Positions 53,501 to 59,500 of a DNA stretch of 64,000 nucleotides are shown piece after piece. The stretch covers positions 47,498,828 through 47,562,827 of the forward strand of contig NC_133970.1 of assembly GCF_031877795.1 (NCBI RefSeq), given 5' to 3'. The DNA comes from Strix aluco. Its lineage: Eukaryota > Chordata > Aves > Strigiformes > Strigidae. How positions within the stretch are numbered: position 1 is the first letter of the stretch; each line of letters opens with the position of its first letter. The notes beneath the pieces were generated by a model. It ran no database searches, was not told the origin of the DNA, and saw only the letters and a list, made by a program, of their open reading frames with translations. The translations under genes and the position numbers were made by a program.

Positions 53501-56500
53501 AAGAAGCACTTGTAATGAATCTTCGAGACAGCCAAGTTCTCAATCATAAAGAGAATCTTGAGTGGAATTGGAATCTCATAGGGACCATACTGAAGGTGAG
53601 CATAAAATGGGCGTGATACTATTTTTATTAAATTATTTTGGGGGAGGTCTCCATTTCACATGTAAGCTTTGACTTTCTAATATCAATTCTGTACTATATC
53701 CCATAATCTGTTTTATTTCAGAAAATTAGGATCTCATGGGTTTAAACAGTGCTGATATAATCTCTTTGTGTACAGCCCTTAAACTACATACCAAAAATAC
53801 ACTACAGTTAAATTCACAAGTTTCTTAATAAGCATATATTAAATTTTATATAACTTTATTTGTATAGAAATAGACTTTATAGAATGAGATATTGTTGCAG
53901 GAGGATATTGGACCTGCACAACTCTGAGAGTTATAACAAGCAAAGCCGTTTATTTTTCCAATAGTACATACTTCTGCTCTCGCCAAAGCTCTTACTTCAT
54001 AGTTAACAAATCAGCAATCAGACAGCTATCAACCTTTTCTCCTACCAGCATCAGACCCCTCTAACTCGGCTGTGCAGACCAATCACCCTCTCGTTCACGC
54101 GCTGTTCACGCGGCGGTAACTTCTCACAGCTCAGCACTTTCCCACAGCTCAGTGTTGCAGCTGGCCGTTGTTTTTCCCTGCCACCTTGGCACAACTCGGC
54201 AGTTTCTGATCTTTCTCCCAAGGCCTGTTTCTCATCAAAGCCTAGCTGTTGATTCAGAGGCTGTGCAAGGCTGACAGGCTGATGCCTCCCAGAAGATATA
54301 ATGACTTTAAAGTTGCTAATACTTTAGACTTCAGTCCAAACTATATAGGGATACTGCCTTGTTCAGTTTCATAGCAGGTTTTTTTTTTTTAAAAAGAAAT
54401 AATGTGTGCTGAATGTTAAGGCTGGAGGTGATCAAGCATTGGATGCTTAAACTGAGCCACATATGAAAACTTCAGTAGTATGCAGTTTTATTGTATGTTT
54501 TAAACTAATACAAATAATCCCATAGCATCAAGTTCATTACAAAATGAATTTGTTTTCACAAAATACAGGAAATATCTCTGACAGGGGCTACATTATCTTA
54601 AATATATTTAAGTACAGCTTTTAAGGTACTGCCTCTTTTTTAAGCAGAGGACAACTTTCTTTGAGTAAGAAAACTTTCTGAGTACTTGGTATGTTCTTAG
54701 AGCCAAAATATCTCCTATCATTCTGTGCATCAAAGCCATCTTTCCATTGTTACCCCCAAGTAACATTTTCTAACATTTTCTTACTGTCGTCTTTACTATG
54801 TTGTTATAAAGATGCCAAAAGTACAAAACAGGATTAATGGTGACAGACATAACCAAGATTATATTAAAAAAACCAGCACCATATTTTTTACCTTTGATTC
54901 AGTATTAAAGATATTATCAAGAAACTGCTCTTTAGAATCTCGGTTTTTAATTTGTCTGTGTAGTACTTTGACAATGGAAGTTTTATGTAGTTGACAACTA
55001 AGGTTTTCTTGGAGGTTTTTTTTTCCTCCCCTGAAATTTAGGTCAAGCTGTCAGTTTCCTTGCTATCTCAGACCTCCCCTGCAGTATATTTTCTAGTGTC
55101 CTGTCAAACAGTTCTAAATGTCTCAAAATCAGAGACTTCTGTCTTTCAGAATGAGAAGTTACTGTGTTTTCCAGTTAAATTCTAACCACTTCCATTCCTG
55201 TTAACATTATCCTAGCTTACACTAGTGTTGTGCAGTTTATCAGAGTGGTCCATCTTTAGTCCTTGAATTGGCAGGATCCAGATTTCAGTGTTTGGACTTC
55301 ACCATCTCATGTGGCTACTCACCTCCCTCCCATCTCAGTCACAACCTTGTGGCTGTGGAGCATCATCTTTCCTACCACCTCACTACTTGCACCTCATGTG
55401 GTCCCTTACTGCCTTTTTTTACTTGCTCAGCTTGTTGTTTAAGCTGCTAAAAGAGCAGCAAAAGTGGCAGTGGTCAAGATGGAGGAGTTGAGCTGTGTTA
55501 ACAGTAGAGCTTCATAAACTTAATCTGGCACTGTGGGTTCAATCTTACTAGTGTAGTCAGTTTTACTAATCATTAACTAGTGCACTATATGTCTTAATAC
55601 TAGTATACCAATTGGAAATGTGGAACTGTATCACTTAGGTAGGAAAGAAAAATGTTTGATGCACTTGTTTCCATCCCTTCCAAGAAAATACTAGTAGCAA
55701 CAAAAATAAATCTAAAACCATAGAGACAACAGATGGCTGTAAAAACAGAGGAAAATATAATATGAAGAAAGGATAGGTCCAGAAGAGAGTATTATAGCTT
55801 TGTGTGATCCTTTTTAAAACATCTTACAAAGTATCAACAGAGGAGTTTACCATTTTAATAAGCAATATTTAAGTGAACCATAACACAAAAATGATTATTT
55901 TTAAACCAAAATGGATTAATAGTGAAAACAATAAAACCCAATTTCCCTGTTATGTGTATCAAAATTTGTTTGCTGTTTGCAGAGAAGAAACTGAGAAAAA
56001 CTGTTTATTTTTTGTTAGCATGTCATAGCTTGCTATTTTTGTTAGAATTATGGACTTGTACACATAGCATGCACCTGACATTCCCTGTCCTTCTCTAGAA
56101 AATACTAGAACAGTTCTTGGAGCAAGAATGCGGACTTTTCAATAAAATAAGGGGTTATTTTATAGGCAGCATTAAATGCAAGAAAACTTACGCTTCTGAT
56201 TATTAGGTGAATAGAACCATAATAGAAATGAGTAAGTTTTGTGACTAATCAAGGACTGATGTACAAATTTCATATAATGTTATATTTGCTGTTTTTTCTA
56301 GTGGCCAAATGTAAATCTAAGGAACTATAAAGATGAACAATTGCACAGGTATGTAAAAATTACATAGACTTCCTTTGAAGAAAGAAATTTGGAAAAACTG
56401 GGTTTTAATGTTGTAATAAACTATTCCTTGATGTGTCACATTTCTAAAACTTAATCTATAGATAAGCAGCAAAAATGAAAATTTAGATGATTAGGTTGCT

Positions 56501-59500
56501 GTATTTGCTTTAAATAAACAGGTCTTTAAGCTTTAGTGTTTTCTGTGCACAGATACTGTATATATTTACTCCCTAAACAAGGATCATATCAGCCTTTCAA
56601 ATGCCCTATTTAATTTTAAACCTTAAAGTATTACCTCTTTGATATTTCATACATTGATGTTTGATGTCAGCACTTGACAAATTTTGACAGAACAGGTCTA
56701 CAGTTGTACAGTTTATAGCTTTCATCAAAAACCAAGAGGAAGTTATTTCTAGTTGCTATTAATGGCAAGGGAAGCATGTATGATTTGAAAAGACAGTACA
56801 GCTCCTGATTCCTTTCATGTCTGTTGGCGTTAAGGCATTTTTATTACTTTTGTGCGTGTGTGGTAATGAACATTAGTTCTTGGATGTCACTTTTAGCATG
56901 CATTTCAGAAATTGATTCAATTAAACAAACTACTTTGAAGAGTAGTTCTGTATTTGTAGGCATGGAAAGGTACTTCTACATGAATTTGAGGAAAAACCTA
57001 AAGCTAAAACATATCCTGAAAGGATCACGCTACATCATTTTAAATTTTTACTAAAAAGTAATCAGGCAACTTTTTATATAGTGTTCCCAGCATAAGTGGT
57101 AGTCCCGTTGTAATCATAGTCATAATTTAATTTTGCATTTATGTGTCTTTCTGATTTTTTTTTTCCCTAAACATTAATTCCTAATCTATACTTTGTGGTA
57201 AAGAATTATTTACCAAATCCGGTGGTTTATAACATTGCTTCTCTAAAGGAAAATCTGCAGTCCCAGCTGTGACACTTGCATCCACTCCTCTACCTACCTA
57301 CCTGGGACAGTGTTCCTGTTCCCTGGTTTTGTGCTGCACTCGAGCATTGTTCAGTGCCTAAATAATTTAATTCCAAATAAATTGAGTGTGTGAGCCAGCA
57401 CAGGCAGGATGCAGGAAGAACCACAAACCACAGATGAAATGCAAAGAGTAAATTTATTCCTGTTACCTAATGACTCAAGGGATCTCTGCAGCAGCACCTG
57501 GGCAGAGGCACACAAGCGGGGACGCAGGCACTGCGGAGCTCGGTCCTTGATAGTCAGGGCAAGGAGAAGGAAAAAAGGGAAAAAGAAAGAGAAGGAGCCC
57601 GGCCTGCTGCTTTCACCTGTATATATCAGGGATTTTTGCAGGTGTACTTTTCCACTGTGCTTTGATCTTTCCCACAGCAGGGCGGGAACCTCAAGGATGT
57701 TCGATAAGGTGCCTCTGAGTCTCTCACAGGCTTGTGTTATGTAAGCGCAGACATTCTACCCATCAAGCACACAGGGCTAAACAACAATTAGTGTGATATA
57801 TGTGGGTTTTGGCACCCCAGCTGCAGGTCACTTGAGTGTGTTTACGATTCTCACCAATCTTCTGTTGTATTCCCACATTGAGAAAACCTAGGATTGAGTT
57901 ACTGTAAAACTGCTAGTTGGTTGATCCTTTCTACAGGATTGTGGGTTAGATGCTTTAATGACTTTAAAATGCTGCTGTTCTTGTTTAATTATAACTTGTT
58001 TAATTATAAGCCATATTTTTGATATAGATCCCTTCATTTCATAGAGATACAGTTAATGCAGTGTGTGCATACACATGTGCATGTATATACATATATACAC
58101 ATTTAAGTATACATGTGTATATATACACTCACATATAAATGTGTGTGCTAATATATACAATATATTTATTGCTAATAATCCAGAATAAAATACATTTCAT
58201 TTGACAAAATTTAAAGAAGCCCTCAGATTTCCTTTATAATTGGTCCTGTGTTTGGAGTTGGGATAGTTGCTTGCTCTCACTTTTTTAACTAAAAGCAGTG
58301 CTTTAGTTACATTTTCTTAATGCTTGGCATATCTACTTTCAGACAGAACATTCTTTGTTCTTTTAAAGCACAAATGTGTTTATTTTTTTACTAAGAATTG
58401 ATGGGTAGAAGCTCTTTGCTGAAGATTTATTCCTGCAATGCAAGTTTCAAGCTATATTGTTCATGATTTCAAAAAGTTTGAGTGAGAGTCTGCATTTGCA
58501 ATCACTGTGTTGTGCTTCAGAAATGCTTAAGTGAGGTGAATGAAAATACTGTTGCTGAATAAATATGGCCTTTTTCTGGCAGAACATAATTATTTTTTTT
58601 CACAGTAGGGTTAACTATTATTAGCTAAAGAAAAGTCATCACACAAACATTAAGGCAGACTCTTCCGTAGCTCTTTGCAAGTCTAGATAGTATAGTCTTT
58701 GAAACTCACCACAGGATAAATTACAGCAGAATAAATTATAAGCATGAGAATGAGAAGGAAGCTATGGCTTTAAAGAGCATAGAGATTCTGAGTTCCTTTG
58801 CTTATTTTAAGTCATGGCATAGAAAACCCTTTATAACAAACAGTACAGCTGCATCTCTGAAATCGTGTCTGGATAGACTCATTACTGATACCTGCTACTC
58901 TCTTTTAATAACTTCTGAAAATTTATTGTAAATAAGCTAATTTAGTGCTAAAATATACCAGCATCATTTTGTAATGTGAGACTGTCCTTGTCTTACTGAA
59001 AAATAATGAATTCTTTTTTACTTTCCATAGGTTTGTAAGGAGATTGCTATATTTTTACAAGCCTAGCAGTAAACTGTATGCCAACCTGGATTTGGACTAT
59101 GCCAAGGCTAAGCAGCTCACTGTGGTGGGTTGTCAGTTTACTGAATTTCTTCTTGAATCAGAAGAGGTAAGAAATTTTCACCTACAAGACTGGAGATAGA
59201 ATGAGTAGTGCTGCTGTATGCCACTTAGAGGGGAAAAAAACCCTTAATTTTAGTAAAGACTTCTGTAGACTTTGGGTGTTAAACCTAAAATGATCAACGT
59301 AATTAAGAAATAAAATCTTGAATTGTCCAGATAGGACACTGGGGAGATGACTGTGTTTAAGTAGGAGTTTTATTAAATACAGCTTTATTAAATGTAACTT
59401 AGGGTTTGGGTGTGGTTCTTTGTTTTTGGGTTTTTTTTCCGATGTATATCCTTTGTTTCTCTGCCTCCTTTCTTCTTGTGTGCTAAAGACTTTTATGCCT

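Larger units (their letters stand above)
56349..59030 (+). other. RICTOR intron 19 (2.7 kb)
   Basis: Contains an LTR-like insertion (57392-57831) bounded by 10-bp direct repeats and a TATACA/CATATG microsatellite at 58058-58170. Otherwise unique AT-rich DNA. Confidence 0.8.

Noticed and set aside
57409..57744. 111-aa open frame as a gene
   Set aside because: Inside an LTR-like insertion, Lys/Arg-rich low-complexity middle, no recognisable family.
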